64,000 bases of DNA from Mya arenaria (taxonomy: Eukaryota > Mollusca > Bivalvia > Myida > Myidae), in assembly GCF_026914265.1 (NCBI RefSeq), contig NC_069136.1:37490362-37554361 (forward strand), read 5' to 3'. The notes beneath the pieces were generated by a model. That model ran no database searches and was not told the origin of the DNA. It saw nothing but the letters and a program-made list of their open reading frames with translations. Position numbers and translations under genes: made by a program. Shown here piece after piece: positions 1 through 14,269 of the stretch; within the stretch, counting starts at the first letter, position 1, and each line of letters opens with the position of its first letter.

Positions 1-349
1 GATACGTAAATAAAACAGGCTGCTAGGTCAGAAAGGGCACGTCTGATGCACATTCAATGATCCTTAATGGGGCACTTGGAAGGGCCAATGTTCAATTCTT
101 ATTATGTACGTGTTGTAACCGTTCTCAATACTTATAGTTTGTTATGAACACCTTAGTTGTTATCTCTACTTTAGTGTCCAAATGATGTATAATTTTATTT
201 TTTATACTCATTTCTGAAAAGTTGTCTCTGTCAAACAGAAGGGCACATCAGGGATCAGTAGTGAAATGATAGCAGGCTACCGGAAAAGAGCAGTGAGGTG
301 CCCTTTCCTGCTATCCTGGCCTAGCTGGAGCACTGACTATTTGAACATA

Positions 350-810
350 CCGTCTCCGAGGCCCAGTGTTAAGGCGTCCGCCTACGGAGCGGGGCTCGTG
401 GGTTCGAACCCGGGCCGCGTCATACCGAAAGACGTTAAAAGTTGGTACAAGTAGATCCCTTGCCGGGCGCTCGGCATTTAAAGGGTAGCGCTTGGAAAAG
501 TGGTGTACTCAGTACTGGTTCAACCCAGGAAAGTTGTATCCCGTGTATCGGTGCTTTACATCGAGCACGTTAAGGAACCAAGCGGTCTCTTCGCAAAGAG
601 CTAAGGTATCGCACCCTGATCTCTTGTATCTCACTTTGTTTCAAGTCTTCGAATGTCTGGATTTGACTGCTGTTACTTCTATCTCATGTCACTTATGGCA
701 TTTAAACACACTTTATGTCGAGATGGCGTCACGGCGGGTTCAAGCCATAATGCAGCCAATGGGCGCGGACAGACATTGATAAACTCAAATAAACAAAACA
801 AACAAACAGC
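350..810 (+). mobile_element. tRNA-derived SINE with A-rich tail
   Basis: A tRNA-like head contains a box-A-like region (ggcccagtgttaaggcg) and a clear box B (gggttcgaaccc). A body follows (gcgctcggcatttaaaggg...), ending in a taaacaaaacaaacaaacag-type tail. The first ~190 bp match a second copy at 47662-47849. Short open frames here are non-coding. Confidence 0.7.
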
Positions 811-1760
811 CACTATTTGAACTCAAAAGATCTGAAGAATACGTATAATTGAACCATCGGTGAATGAAATACTAAAAACACCCGACATCCCTTAAATAAA
901 TCATGAGGGAAACACTGGTTAATTATCATTTCCCTCGGATACCAAACAACAAAGTCACAATTATAATAATTTATTAGTATATGGAATTTAGATACTGGTA
1001 ATAAGGGGATATATCATTTGTAATTGAATATTTTACATAAAGATTCCTAACAATGACACATGTTTGTACGACCCCTCAAGATAATGTGTATTTCGTGTTA
1101 CACATGGCAGAATTAAGTGACGTAGTTGTCAATCCCTTCCATAGCAACATTTCAGTATGATTTATACATTTATTGTATAGATATCAATTCAATATCAACT
1201 TATTAACATCTCAAAAGTATCGACTTTTAAATTACAATACCTCGAAATTCCAGAAATACTTAAGCCTTGTCTCAAATGAGAACATATTTTTAATAGTATA
1301 TATAATGCAAACGGACAAAACATATTAACAAATAATAAAACATATTATTTATAGACGTATTGTATGGTTTCTGTAAGACAATTAACCAGCGCCCTATTTA
1401 ATGAGCAACTTAGATTCAATTAAAAGTTAAGATTAGAAATAAAGTGTTTTGATTGGTCTGTATATTTAGCTGACCAGTAGGCTGAATGGAGTCACTGAGG
1501 CTGATGTCTAAGGATGATGATAAGATCAATATTGAAAACTGTTGTGCAATTTTTGCTATAGAATATTTTCATTTAAAACTCTGAATGTGAAGGGAATATA
1601 CTTTGAGAAAGACTAAAATGTTAAATTTTGAATCATGCAGTGCTGTGTGGTGTAGAAAAGGAGCTTATGGGGTAAACTGATTTAATAATTTGTGTGATAA
1701 TGAAGCCCTAGTCACAATGACATTTAAGTCAAGATGGACACAAAAGTATGTCTTGTTACT
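811..1760. other. 3' flank of the sulfatase gene, nothing recognised
   Basis: AT-rich, without gene-like open frames or clear repeats. It should contain the sulfatase 3' UTR. Confidence 0.5.
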
Positions 1761-2894
1761 TCACCCAACTAACGCCGGGCCGGCCTGATGTAGGGACGGA
1801 CTGGCGTGCCTCCAGCCGGCATGTAACCGCCAACTAAGGTTTGCCCGCAGCGTGGCATACGCGGTGTCGTCAGCCCTGTTGTGATTCTCGTCAGGGTCTA
1901 CGGTGTGATCGTACAGTTCTACACCATGCAGCTTGGTCCAGTCAGGTTTGAAAGTCTGGTAGGAAAACTCGGGCCACTCAGTGTAGCGGTAGCGCTCCGT
2001 GCGGAGCGAGTAGCCCATAATGTTCGTTCGGTGTTGGTGCCGCTGGTACTGAGAAAACGCGACATGCTTCCAGTCTGCTGACGTGTTGTGAACGAGGGGC
2101 ATGAAACTCTCCCCTTCCGTACATGTGCTCACATGGGCTGAATTTTCGGGGCAAATGGAAACTTTGGGCAAGCCTACAGCCTCTACCAACGTTGGAAATA
2201 GGTCCACAAACTCCACAATACGCCTGGTGCTAAGGCCGGAGTCAGTTAAACCGGGAATCTTCAGTATCATCGGAGCATGGGTAGCCAGCTCGAAATTGGT
2301 AGATTTCCCCCAGATGCCGTGTTCTCCCAGCTGCCAGCCGTGGTCGCCAACTAGTGAAATCACTGTGCTATCTGCGAGGCCCAGTCTGTTCAGCTCGTCT
2401 AGAACTACACCTACCTGGGAGTCTACCCAACTCACCGCCGAGTAGTAAGCCCGTCTTAAGTCTAGTGCAATATTGTTTGGTATCGTATTGTTGATTTCGC
2501 CAGTAAAACTTGACCTATGAATATCTTCATACTGTGTTCGAATCTCATTACTCTTAAACCAGGCGACTTCTGGCATACCCACGGGTGCTTTATTATTGCT
2601 GGGAAGTTTCAAAGTGTTTAAGGGATACAGGTCACCGAAGGATGCCGGCGAGACAAACGGCAAGTGGGGGCGAATAAACCCCACGGCGAGGAAGAATGGG
2701 ATGTGCGCATATTTCCCGCCCGTTGCGAACTCGCCAAGTTTCTTGGTGGCGCTCTGGGCTATCTTGTAGTCGATAAGGGGATTGGCATGGAGAAGATTAT
2801 CGGGCACGAACTGCCAGGAGGCATTCTGCCGGTCCCAGTTGGAAGAGCCGGGGTAGATGTCGGGCTCAGACCAGGACAGGGGGTCTTTAATGCC
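1761..2894 (-). CDS. Sulfatase exon 3 (C-terminal two thirds)
   Basis: A single 1134-nt exon for residues 133-509 with stop, after acceptor tttccacag. It includes [28 protein letters not shown] and the C-terminal [15 protein letters not shown] block typical of IDS. Human IDS splits the equivalent region over several exons. The open frames on the opposite strand are shadows. Confidence 0.92.
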   Translation of the reverse strand, partial: GIKDPLSWSEPDIYPGSSNWDRQNASWQFVPDNLLHANPLIDYKIAQSATKKLGEFATGGKYAHIPFFLAVGFIRPHLPFVSPASFGDLYPLNTLKLPSNNKAPVGMPEVAWFKSNEIRTQYEDIHRSSFTGEINNTIPNNIALDLRRAYYSAVSWVDSQVGVVLDELNRLGLADSTVISLVGDHGWQLGEHGIWGKSTNFELATHAPMILKIPGLTDSGLSTRRIVEFVDLFPTLVEAVGLPKVSICPENSAHVSTCTEGESFMPLVHNTSADWKHVAFSQYQRHQHRTNIMGYSLRTERYRYTEWPEFSYQTFKPDWTKLHGVELYDHTVDPDENHNRADDTAYATLRANLSWRLHAGWRHASPSLHQAGPALVG

Positions 2895-4853
2895 CTGTGG
2901 AAACAATGAAAAGTAAGAAATAATGTATACAAATCTCTTTTCACGTCAGATATTATCTTGAAGGGCTTATTTCCGAAAAATGCCTTTCAAAAATGAAATA
3001 CAATGGAATATTTCAAATCATAGGAATATGAACATACAGTCAAAACTTGCAATGTCGAATTCGTTGTGACCTAAGAAAAAACCCTCGAGATAACGCGCAC
3101 ACGTTAAAAAACAAAATACCACAAATCTCTCATTCAATCCAAATTATTTGAAATAGTTCGACATAACCGGAACATCGAAATAACAGAGTTCGACAAAACG
3201 AATTTCGACTGTATGTTTTTTTTTTGTGTTTAAAGAACCAATAACACAAATGCAACACACAATTAGTTTTATAAAAACTGTGCGGATAACTTTCAACAAT
3301 CACAAATCAAGATGACTTTGACACATCAGATATCGATTATAGATCGGTAGATTGTTTTATTATAATCGATCATCGATATTATGACTACCTGATGAAAGAT
3401 CTTGCCGATGCCGATAGACCTGCGGCCATGATTCCGAAAGTACTGTGGCAGAGTGGTGAAGTTTCCGCCCGCAGACCGGAAATGCGTCTCCAGGTCGTAC
3501 ACGCGCGTGGTGTCCGGTCGCCGGCCTGGATAAATGCAAGTGTCATTGGAGAAAAGTTTCGAAAAGTTCAATGATTGTAGAGAAAGTAATATTAATTTAT
3601 GCTAATATAAAAGACTCTTATCCGATATTTTGCGTGAGAATTTTTGTGTTGTGGGGGGGGGGGGGGGGGTGCCTGTAGAAAGCCCACTTGTCTGGCTTAG
3701 TAACCACGAACCACACATATCTATACGTACGCCAAGTCCGGAAAACGAACCCGGGACGCCATAGTTAAAAGCGAGTGAGCTAATCACTTCGCTAAACGGA
3801 CAACATTGGATTAGTGTTAAAGTATGTATGATTTGTTTTATCCTTTGTTTCTCTAATTGTGATACACTAGCAGTAACAATTTTTCTTTATGTTTATAACA
3901 ACACACTGAATTTACGACAAGAACGCTGCGGAGCGAACTCCACCGTTCGTCTGTTGATGTTATTTCTCAGTCTAACAAGGGGCCTAACTTGACGATGATT
4001 AAAGGGACTACATACTATACTACATGTACATTGGGTCTCTCATAACATCCCACCCATATTTGATATGAATATCTTGAACATACGTTGAGCTATGGCTTAG
4101 GTTATAGTTTGTTTCGAACACCGCCGCTGACGAAGCCTAGAACACAATCAAAGCTTTGACAATACCTTGATCTGTTGACTTTGAACATCAGAACAAAAAA
4201 GAACAAAAAGAAATTAAATTAAGAAGCCGATAAAACACTTTTTTGCTATATGTTTATGTAACAGTCGAAACCCGTTATGTCGAACTCTGTTATCTCGATG
4301 TTGTGGTTATGTCGAACTTTTTTCGAATAGTTTGGGATGAGTTAGAGATTGGTAATTTGTATGTTATATTAAATATTCGTTATCTCGAAGTTTTCCCCGA
4401 GGTCCCCAAGAAATCGACATAGCGAGTTTTGATTGTATGTTACGGAGTTCTTATTTCAATGACTGGTGATTGAATCCTATTTTAGGCGTACAGATTTTGC
4501 AAAAGTTAATGTTTTTATTGGTTATTTCCCCCCGATCGAGTTTAAACTCTATAAAGTAAAGACGAAAACCTATAAACAATAAGTAGTATGTAACCTGTTA
4601 GGAAGGATGTCCTGCTGGGACTACATACGGCCTGCTGCACATACGCGCGGCGCACGAGAAGGGAACTTCCGGCCAGAGCGTCCATGTGGGGCGTGTGTGG
4701 CGGCGGATCGTCATGGGTCGGGAAATCGGCGCCCCGGAAGCAGCCGAGGTCAGGGCGGAGGTCATCCACGATGATAAACAATACATTCTTTCGGGCGCCA
4801 CATTGCAAGAAGAATCCGTATAGTAAGAATAACAATGTGTGTGCTCTATTCAT
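1761..4853 (-). CDS. IDS-like: Iduronate-2-sulfatase-like sulfatase (3 exons, complete)
   Basis: Exons in transcript order are 4853-4595, 3525-3389 and 2894-1761. All introns are GT-AG and the phases agree, giving 510 codons including the stop (509 residues; human IDS is 550). Residues 1-20 form a hydrophobic signal peptide ([20 protein letters not shown]), so a secreted or lysosomal enzyme is expected. Sulfatase landmarks: VDDLRPD (metal ligands D30, D31), CSPSR (C77 is the formylglycine site, R81), GKIFH (K128, H131), RPHLPF (H209), DHGW (D316, H317) and K329. They correspond in order to human IDS D45/D46, C84, R88, K135, H138, H229, D334/H335 and K347. The family removes 2-O-sulfate from iduronate in heparan and dermatan sulfate. 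An in-frame ATG at 4883 would add ten residues before the signal peptide; the 4853 ATG gives the cleaner signal. Substrate is inferred from similarity. A divergent paralogue of IDS rather than the strict orthologue is possible. Confidence 0.9.
3037..3211. mobile_element. pogo/Tigger-like MITE, TA target site
   Basis: It begins cagtcaaaacttgcaatgtc and ends ...aatttcgactg as its inverted repeat, with TA on both sides. CAGT termini with a TA duplication fit the pogo/Tigger branch of Tc1-mariner. It lies in sulfatase intron 2. A relative is at 4261-4435. Confidence 0.65.
3389..3525 (-). CDS. Sulfatase exon 2
   Basis: Codes for [13 protein letters not shown] through GIGKIFHQ (residues 87-132). 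The acceptor is tttatccag and the donor gtagtc. It carries the catalytic Lys and His of the GKxFH motif. Confidence 0.9.
3640..3810 (-). mobile_element. tRNA-like SINE head with long poly-G run
   Basis: On the minus strand, a box-A-like (agcgaagtgattagctc) and a box-B-like (gggttcgttttcc) block are spaced as in a tRNA. An uninterrupted G run of about 18 bp at 3653-3670 is next to it. Decayed and in an intron. Confidence 0.4.
4261..4435. mobile_element. Second pogo/Tigger-like MITE
   Basis: Shares the cagtcgaaacccgttatgtc end and the internal 'cgaact/ttatctcga' pattern with the element at 3037-3211, and is flanked by TA. It lies in sulfatase intron 1. Confidence 0.6.
4595..4853 (-). CDS. Sulfatase exon 1 (signal peptide, metal-binding Asp pair, CSPSR)
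   Basis: Codes for residues 1-86 plus one base. It ends at ...FLT G with donor gttaca, which is not a strong consensus, but the phase-1 join to the next exon gives [12 protein letters not shown], the expected IDS sequence. It holds the formylglycine motif CSPSR. Confidence 0.88.
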
Positions 4854-5171
4854 TGTTAAACTTAGCCGATAAAACAGGACCACGAGTTGTTAAATGTGAG
4901 TTGATAAGACATTGTGGTCTTGTTATTGACCTTTAATCGGAAGACAAGATAATTATGTTATTGTACGTTAAATTCATCTACGGGAGATAACTGTTGGAAT
5001 ATTAAACAAACCAAAAAACATGGTATTAATGACTACTGAACAAGAAAAATAATGTTATAAAATATAATAGCGTTGAATTTTTTGTGACGGCCAGTGACAA
5101 TCGAGGATTTTTCAAATGTCCTGTTCGTTAATGTTACGTCGAGCGATTTTGACAAATGCGCCCCAAAAAAA

Positions 5172-8100
5172 GTTGCATATATATATGCAACAACACATGT
5201 ATATATATTGTTGCATATAGTATATATAGTTGCATATACTCTATATATACATGTATTTGCATATGGTGTATATAGTTGCATATACACTATACATACATGT
5301 AGTTGCATATGGTGTATATAGTTGCATATACTCTATATATACATGTAGTTGCATATGGTGTATATAGTTGCATATACTCTATATATACATGTAGTTGCAT
5401 ATGGTGTATATAGTTGCATATACTCTATATATACGTGTAGTTGCATATGGTGTATATAGTTGCATATACTCTATATATACGTGTAGTTGCATATGGGGTA
5501 TATAGTTGCATATACTCTATATATACGTGTAGTTGCATATGGGGTATATAGTTGCATATACTCTATATATACGTGTAGTTGCATATGGGGTATATAGTTG
5601 CATATACTCTATATACACGTGTAGTTGCATATACTCTATATATACATGTAGTTGCATATGGTGTATATAGTTGCATATACTCTATTTATACGTGTAGTTG
5701 CATATGGGGTATATAGTTGCATATACTCTATATACACGTGTAGTTGCATATGGGGTATATAGTTGCATATACTCTATAGATACATGTAGTTGCATATGGG
5801 GTATATAGTTGCATATACTCTATATATACATGTAGTTGCATATGGTGTATATAGTTGCATATACTCTATATATACATGTAGTTGCATATGGGGTATATAG
5901 TTGCATATACTCTATATATACATGTAGTTGCATATGGTATATATAGTTGCATATACTCTATATATACATGTAGTTGCATATGGTGTATATAGTTGCATAT
6001 ACTCTATATATACATGTAGTTGCATATGGTATATATAGTTGCATATACTCTATATATACATGTAGTTGCATATGGTGTATATAGTTGCATATACTCTATA
6101 CATACATGTAGTTGCATATGGTGTATATAGTTGCATATACTCTATATATGCGTGTAGTTGCATATAGTATATATAGTTGCATATACTCTATATATACACG
6201 TAGTTGCATATGGTGTATATAGTTGCATATACTCTATATATACATGTAGTTGCATATGGGGTATATAGTTGCATATACTCTATATATACATGTAGTTGCA
6301 TATAGTGTATATAGTTGCATATACTCTATACATACATGTAGTTGCATATGGTGTATATAGTTGCATATACTCTATACATACATGTAGTTGCATATGGTGT
6401 ATATAGTTGCATATACTCTATATATACATGTAGTTGCATAAAGTGTATATAGTTGCATATACTCTATATATACATGTAGTTGCATATGGTATATATAGTT
6501 GCATATACTCTATATATACATGTAGTTGCATATGGTGTATATAGTTGCATATACTCTATATATACATGTAGTTGCATATGGTGTATATAGTTGCATATAT
6601 TCTATACATACATGTAGTTGCATATGGTGTATATAGTTGCATATACTCTATACATACATGTAGTTGCATATGGTGTATATAGTTGCATATACTCTATACA
6701 TACATGTAGTTGCATATGGTGTATATAGTTGCATATACTCTATATATACATGTAGTTGCATATGGTGTATATAGTTGCATATACTCTATATATACATGTA
6801 GTTGCATATGGTGTATATAGTTGCATATACTCTATATATACATGTAGTTGCATATGGTGTATATAGTTGCATATACTCTATACATACATGTAGTTGCATA
6901 TGGTGTATATAGTTGCATATACTCTATATATACATGTAGTTGCATATGGTGTATATAGTTGCATATACTCTATATATACGTGTAGTTGCATATGGTGTAT
7001 ATAGTTGCATATACTCTATATATACATGTAGTTGCATATGGGGTATATAGTTGCATATACTCTATACATACATGTAGTTGCATATGGTGTATAGAGTTGC
7101 ATATACTCTATACATACATGTAGTTGCATATGGTGTATATAGTTGCATATACTCTATATATACATGTAGTTGCATATGGGGTATAAATGTAGTTGCATAT
7201 GGTATATATAGTTGCATATACTCTATATATACACGTAGTTGCATATAGTATATATATAGTTGCATATACTCTATATATACGTGTAGTTGCATATAGTATA
7301 TATATAGTTGCATATACTCTATATATACGTGTAGTTGCATATAGTATATATAGTTGCATATACTGTATATATACGTGTAGTTGCATATAGTATATATATA
7401 GTTGCATATACTGTATATATACGTGTAGTTGCATATAGTATATATAGTTGCATATACTCTATATATACGTGTAGTTGCATATAGTATATATATAGTTGCA
7501 TATACTCTATATATACGTGTAGTTGCATATAGTATATATATAGTTGCATATACTCTATATATACGTGTAGTTGCATATAGTATATATATAGTTGCATATA
7601 CTCTATATATACGTGTAGTTGCATATAGTATATATAGTTGCATATACTCTATATATACGTGTAGTTGCATATATTATATATAGTTGCATATACTCTATAT
7701 ATACGTGTAGTTGCATATAGTATAAATAGTTGCATATACTCTATATATACGTGTAGTTGCATATAGTATATATAGTTGCATATACTCTATATATACGTGT
7801 AGTTGCATATACTCTATATATACGTGCATATACTCTATATATACGTGTAGTTGCATATACTCTATATATACGTGTAGTTGCATATAGTATATATAGTTGC
7901 ATATACTCTATACATACATGTAGTTGCATATGGTGTATACATGTAGTTGCATATGGTATATATAGTTGCATATACTCTATATACACGTGTAGTTGCATAT
8001 GGGGTATATAGTTGCATATACTCTATAGATACATGTAGTTGCATATGGGGTATATAGTTGCATATACTCTATATATACGTGTAGTTGCATATGGGGTATA

Positions 8101-11100
8101 TAGTTGCATATACTCTATATATACGTGTAGTTGCATATGGGGTATATAGTTGCATATACTCTATATATACGTGTAGTTGCATATGGGGTATATAGTTGCA
8201 TATACTCTATATACACGTGTAGTTGCATATGGGGTATATAGTTGCATATACTCTATAGATACATGTAGTTGCATATGGGGTATATAGTTGCATATACTCT
8301 ATATATACATGTAGTTGCATATGGTGTATATAGTTGCATATACTCTATATATACATGTAGTTGCATATGGGGTATATAGTTGCATATACTCTATACATAC
8401 ATGTAGTTGCATATGGTGTATATAGTTGCATATACTCTATATATACATGTAGTTGCATATGGGGTATATAGTTGCATATACTCTATATATACGTGTAGTT
8501 GCATATGGGGTATATAGTTGCATATAATCTATATATACATGTAGTTGCATATGGTATATATATAGTTGCATATACTCTATATATGCGTGTAGTTGCATAT
8601 AGTATATATAGTTGCATATACTCTATATATACATGTAGTTGCATATGGTGTATATAGTTGCATATACTCTATATATACATGTAGTTGCATATGGTATATA
8701 TATAGTTGCATATACTCTATATATGCGTGTAGTTGCATATAGTATATATAGTTGCATATACTCTATATATACACGTAGTTGCATATGGTGTATATAGTTG
8801 CATATACTCTATATATACATGTAGTTGCATATGGGGTATATAGTTGCATATACTCTATATATACATGTAGTTGCATATAGTGTATATAGTTGCATATACT
8901 CTATACATACATGTAGTTGCATATGGTGTATATAGTTGCATATACTCTATACATACATGTAGTTGCATATGGTGTATATAGTTGCATATACTCTATATAT
9001 ACATGTAGTTGCATAAAGTGTATATAGTTGCATATACTCTATATATACATGTAGTTGCATATGGTATATATAGTTGCATATACTCTATATATACATGTAG
9101 TTGCATATGGGGTATATAGTTGCATATACTCTATACATACATGTAGTTGCATATGGTGTATATAGTTGCATATACTCTATATATACATGTAGTTGCATAT
9201 GGTGTATATAGTTGCATATATTCTATACATACATGTAGTTGCATATGGTGTATATAGTTGCATATACTCTATACATACATGTAGTTGCATATGGTGTATA
9301 TAGTTGCATATACTCTATACATACATGTAGTTGCATATGGTGTATATAGTTGCATATACTCTATATATACATGTAGTTGCATATGGTGTATATAGTTGCA
9401 TATACTCTATACATACATGTAGTTGCATATGGTGTATATAGTTGCATATACTCTATAGATACATGTAGTTGCATATGGTGTATATAGTTGCATATACTCT
9501 ATACATACATGTAGTTGCATATGGTGTATATAGTTGCATATACTCTATACATACATGTAGTTGCATATGGTGTATATAGTTGCATATACTCTATACATAC
9601 ATGTAGTTGCATATGGTGTATATAGTTGCATATACTCTATATATACATGTAGTTGCATATGGGGTATAAATGTAGTTGCATATGGTGTATATAGTTGCAT
9701 ATACTCTATATATACGTGTAGTTGCATATGGTATATATAGTTGCATATACTCTATATATACATGTAGTTGCATATGTGGTATATAGTTGCATATATTCTA
9801 TACATACATGTAGTTGCATATGATGCATATAGTTGCATATACTCTATACATACATGTAGTTGCATATGGGGTATATAGTTGCAGTTACTCTATACATACA
9901 TGTAGTTGCATATGGGGTATATAGCTGCATATACTCTATACATACATGTAGTTGCATATGGTGTATATAGTTGCATATACTCTATATATACGTGTAGTTG
10001 CATATGGTATATATAGTTGCATACACTCTATATATACATGTAGTTGCATATGGTGTATATAGTTGCATATACTCTATACATACATGTAGTTGCATATGGT
10101 GTATATAGTTGCATATACTCTATATATACATGTAGTTGCATATGGGGTATATAGTTGCATATACTCTATATATACGTGTAGTTGCATATGGTGTATATAG
10201 TTGCATATACTCTATATATACGTGTAGTTGCATATGGTGTATATAGTTGCATATACTCTATATATACGTGTAGTTGCATATGGTGTATATAGTTGCATAC
10301 ACTCTATACATACATGTAGTTGCATATGGTGTATATAGTTGCATATACTCTATATATACATGTAGTTGCATATAGTATATATAGTTGCATATACTCTATA
10401 CATACATGTAGTTGCATATGGTGTATATAGTTGCATATACTCTATACATACATGTAGTTGCATATGGTGTATATAGTTGCATATACTCTATATATACATG
10501 TAGTTGCATATGGTGTATATAGTTGCATATACTCTATATATACATGTAGTTGCATATGGTGTATATAGTTGCATATACTCTATACATACATGTATTTGCA
10601 TATGGGGTATATAGTTGCATATACTCTATATATACATGTAGTTGCATATGGTGTATATAGTTGCATATACTCTATACATACATGTAGTTGCATATGGTGT
10701 ATATAGTTGCATATGGTGTATATAGTTGCATATACTCTATATATACATGTAGTTGCATATGGGGTATATAGTTGCATATACTCTATACATACATGTAGTT
10801 GCATATGGTATACATAGTTGCATATACTCTATATATACGTGTAGTTGCATATGGTGTATATAGTTGCATATACTCTATATATACATGTAGTTGCATATGG
10901 GGTATATAGTTGCATATACTCTATACATACATGTAGTTGCATATGGTGTATATAGTTGCATATACTCTATACATACATGTAGTTGCATATGGTGTATATA
11001 GTTGCATATACTCTATACATACATGTATTTGCATATGGTGTATATAGTTGCATATACTCTATATATACATGTAGTTGCATATGGTGTATATAGTTGCATA

Positions 11101-14100
11101 TACTCTATACATACATGTAGTTGCATATGGTGTATACATGTAGTTGCATATGGTATATATAGTTGCATATACTCTATATATACGTGTAGTTGCATATGGT
11201 ATATATATAGTTGCATATACTCTATATATACGTGTAGTTGCATATAGTATATATAGTTGCATATACTCTATATATACACGTAGTTGCATATAGTATATAT
11301 AGTTGCATATACTCTATATATACGTGTAGTTGCATAAAGTATATATAGTTGCATATACTCTATATATACGTGTAGTTGCATAAAGTATATATAGTTTTAT
11401 ATACTGTATATCTACGTGTAGTTGCATATAGTATATATAGTTTTATATACTGTATATATACGTGTAGTTGCATATAGTATATATATAGTTTTATATACTC
11501 TATATATACGTGTAGTTGCATATAGTATATATATAGTTTTATATACTCTATATATACGTGTAGTTGCATATTGTATATATTGTTGCATATACTCTATTTA
11601 TACGTGTAGTTGCATATAGTATATATATAGTTGCATATACTCTATATATACGTGTAGTTGCATATAGTATATATAGTTGCATATACTGTATATATACGTG
11701 TAGTTGCATATAGTATATATAGTTGCATATACTGTATATATACGTGTAGTTGCATATAGTATATATAGTTGCATATACTGTATATATACGTGTAGTTGCA
11801 TATAGTATATATAGTTGCATATACTCTATATATACGTGTAGTTGCATATAGTATATATAGTTGCATATACTCTATATATACGTGTAGTTGCATATAGTAT
11901 ATATAGTTGCATATACTCTATATATACGTGTAGTTGCATATAGTATATATAGTTGCATATACTCTATATATACGTGTAGTTGCATATAGTATCTATAGTT
12001 GCATATACTCTATATATACGTGTAGTTGCATATACTCTATATATACGTGCATATACTCTATATATACGTGTAGTTGCATATACTCTATATATACGCGTAG
12101 TTGCATATAGTATATATAGTTGCATATACTCTATATATACGTGTAGTTGCATATAGTATATATAGTTGCATATACTCTATATATACGTGTAGTTGCATAT
12201 AGTATATATAGTTGCATGTACTCTATACATACATGTAGTTGCATATGGTATACATAGTTGCATATACTCTATATATACGTGTAGTTGCATATGGTGTATA
12301 TAGTTGCATATACTCTATATATACATGTAGTTGCATATGGGGTATATAGTTGCATATACTCTATACATACATGTAGTTGCATATGGTGTATATAGTTGCA
12401 TATACTCTATACATACATGTAGTTGCATATGGTGTATATAGTTGCATATACTCTATACATACATGTATTTGCATATGGTGTATATAGTTGCATATACTCT
12501 ATATATACATGTAGTTGCATATGGTGTATATAGTTGCATATACTCTATACATACATGTAGTTGCATATGGTGTATCCATGTAGTTGCATATGGTATATAT
12601 AGTTGCATATACTCTATATATACGTGTAGTTGCATATGGTATATATATAGTTGCATATACTCTATATATACGTGTAGTTGCATATAGTATATATAGTTGC
12701 ATATACTCTATATATACACGTAGTTGCATATAGTATATATAGTTGCATATACTCTATATATACGTGTAGTTGCATAAAGTATATATAGTTGCATATACTC
12801 TATATATACGTGTAGTTGCATAAAGTATATATAGTTTTATATACTGTATATCTACGTGTAGTTGCATATAGTATATATAGTTTTATATACTGTATATATA
12901 CGTGTAGTTGCATATAGTATATATATAGTTTTATATACTCTATATATACGTGTAGTTGCATATAGTATATATATAGTTTTATATACTCTATATATACGTG
13001 TAGTTGCATATTGTATATATTGTTGCATATACTCTATTTATACGTGTAGTTGCATATAGTATATATATAGTTGCATATACTCTATATATACGTGTAGTTG
13101 CATATAGTATATATAGTTGCATATACTGTATATATACGTGTAGTTGCATATAGTATATATAGTTGCATATACTGTATATATACGTGTAGTTGCATATAGT
13201 ATATATAGTTGCATATACTGTATATATACGTGTAGTTGCATATAGTATATATAGTTGCATATACTCTATATATACGTGTAGTTGCATATAGTATATATAG
13301 TTGCATATACTCTATATATACGTGTAGTTGCATATAGTATATATAGTTGCATATACTCTATATATACGTGTAGTTGCATATAGTATATATAGTTGCATAT
13401 ACTCTATATATACGTGTAGTTGCATATAGTATCTATAGTTGCATATACTCTATATATACACGTAGTTGCATATAGTATATATATAGTTGCATATACTCTA
13501 TATATACGTGTAGTTGCATATAGTATATATATAGTTGCATATACTCTATATATACGTGTAGTTGCATATAGTATATATAGTTGCATATACTGTATATATA
13601 CGTGTAGTTGCATATAGTATATATATAGTTGCATATACTGTATATATACGTGTAGTTGCATATAGTATATATAGTTGCATATACTCTATATATACGTGTA
13701 GTCGCATATAGTATATATATAGTTGCATATACTCTATATATACGTGTAGTTGCATATAGTATATATATAGTTGCATATACTCTATATATACGTGTAGTTG
13801 CATATAGTATATATATAGTTGCATATACTCTATATATACGTGTAGTTGCATATAGTATATATAGTTGCATATACTCTATATATACGTGTAGTTGCATATA
13901 GTATATATAGTTGCATATACTCTATATATACGTGTAGTTGCATATAGTATATATAGTTGCATATACTCTATATATACGTGTAGTTGCATATAGTATATAT
14001 AGTTGCATATACTCTATATATACGTGTAGTTGCATATACTCTATATATACGTGCATATACTCTATATATACGTGTAGTTGCATATACTCTATATATACGC

Positions 14101-14269
14101 GTAGTTGCATATAGTATATATAGTTGCATATACTCTATATATACGTGTAGTTGCATATAGTATATATAGTTGCATATACTCTATATATACGTGTAGTTGC
14201 ATATAGTATATATAGTTGCATGTACTCTATATATACATGTAGTTGCATATAGTATATATAGTTGCATAT
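5172..14269. repeat. 9.1-kb minisatellite, 46-bp AT-rich unit (~200 copies)
   Basis: Head-to-tail units of 46 bp made of a 27-bp half (gttgcatatactctatatat + acatgta) and a 19-bp half (gttgcatatggtgtatata). Both halves start gttgcatat, so the unit probably arose from a shorter one. Variants (cgtgta, ggggtata, agtatata, ctgtatata) are clustered. Multi-unit blocks recur at offsets of about 1440, 2575 and 6227 bp. The many open frames (MQLHVYIEYMQLY...) occur because the unit lacks stops in several frames on both strands; they are not genes. It fills most of the interval between the sulfatase and transporter starts. Confidence 0.97.
10782..12019. repeat. Higher-order block duplicated 1440 bp downstream
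   Basis: This ~1.24-kb stretch of the 46-bp array recurs almost base for base at 12222-13459, including rare variants (agttttatata, tctacgtg, ttgtatatattg). One difference seen is gtatacatg versus gtatccatg. It is a recent segmental duplication inside the array. Confidence 0.85.

Noticed and set aside
350-425. tRNA gene
   Set aside because: The same sequence plus the same downstream body occurs at 47662, and an A-rich tail follows; this is a SINE head.
5172-14269. Many 60-200-codon open frames (MQLHVYIEYMQLY-type repeats) on both strands
   Set aside because: They follow from a stop-poor 46-bp tandem unit read in rotating frames; no start context, splice structure or domain supports a protein.
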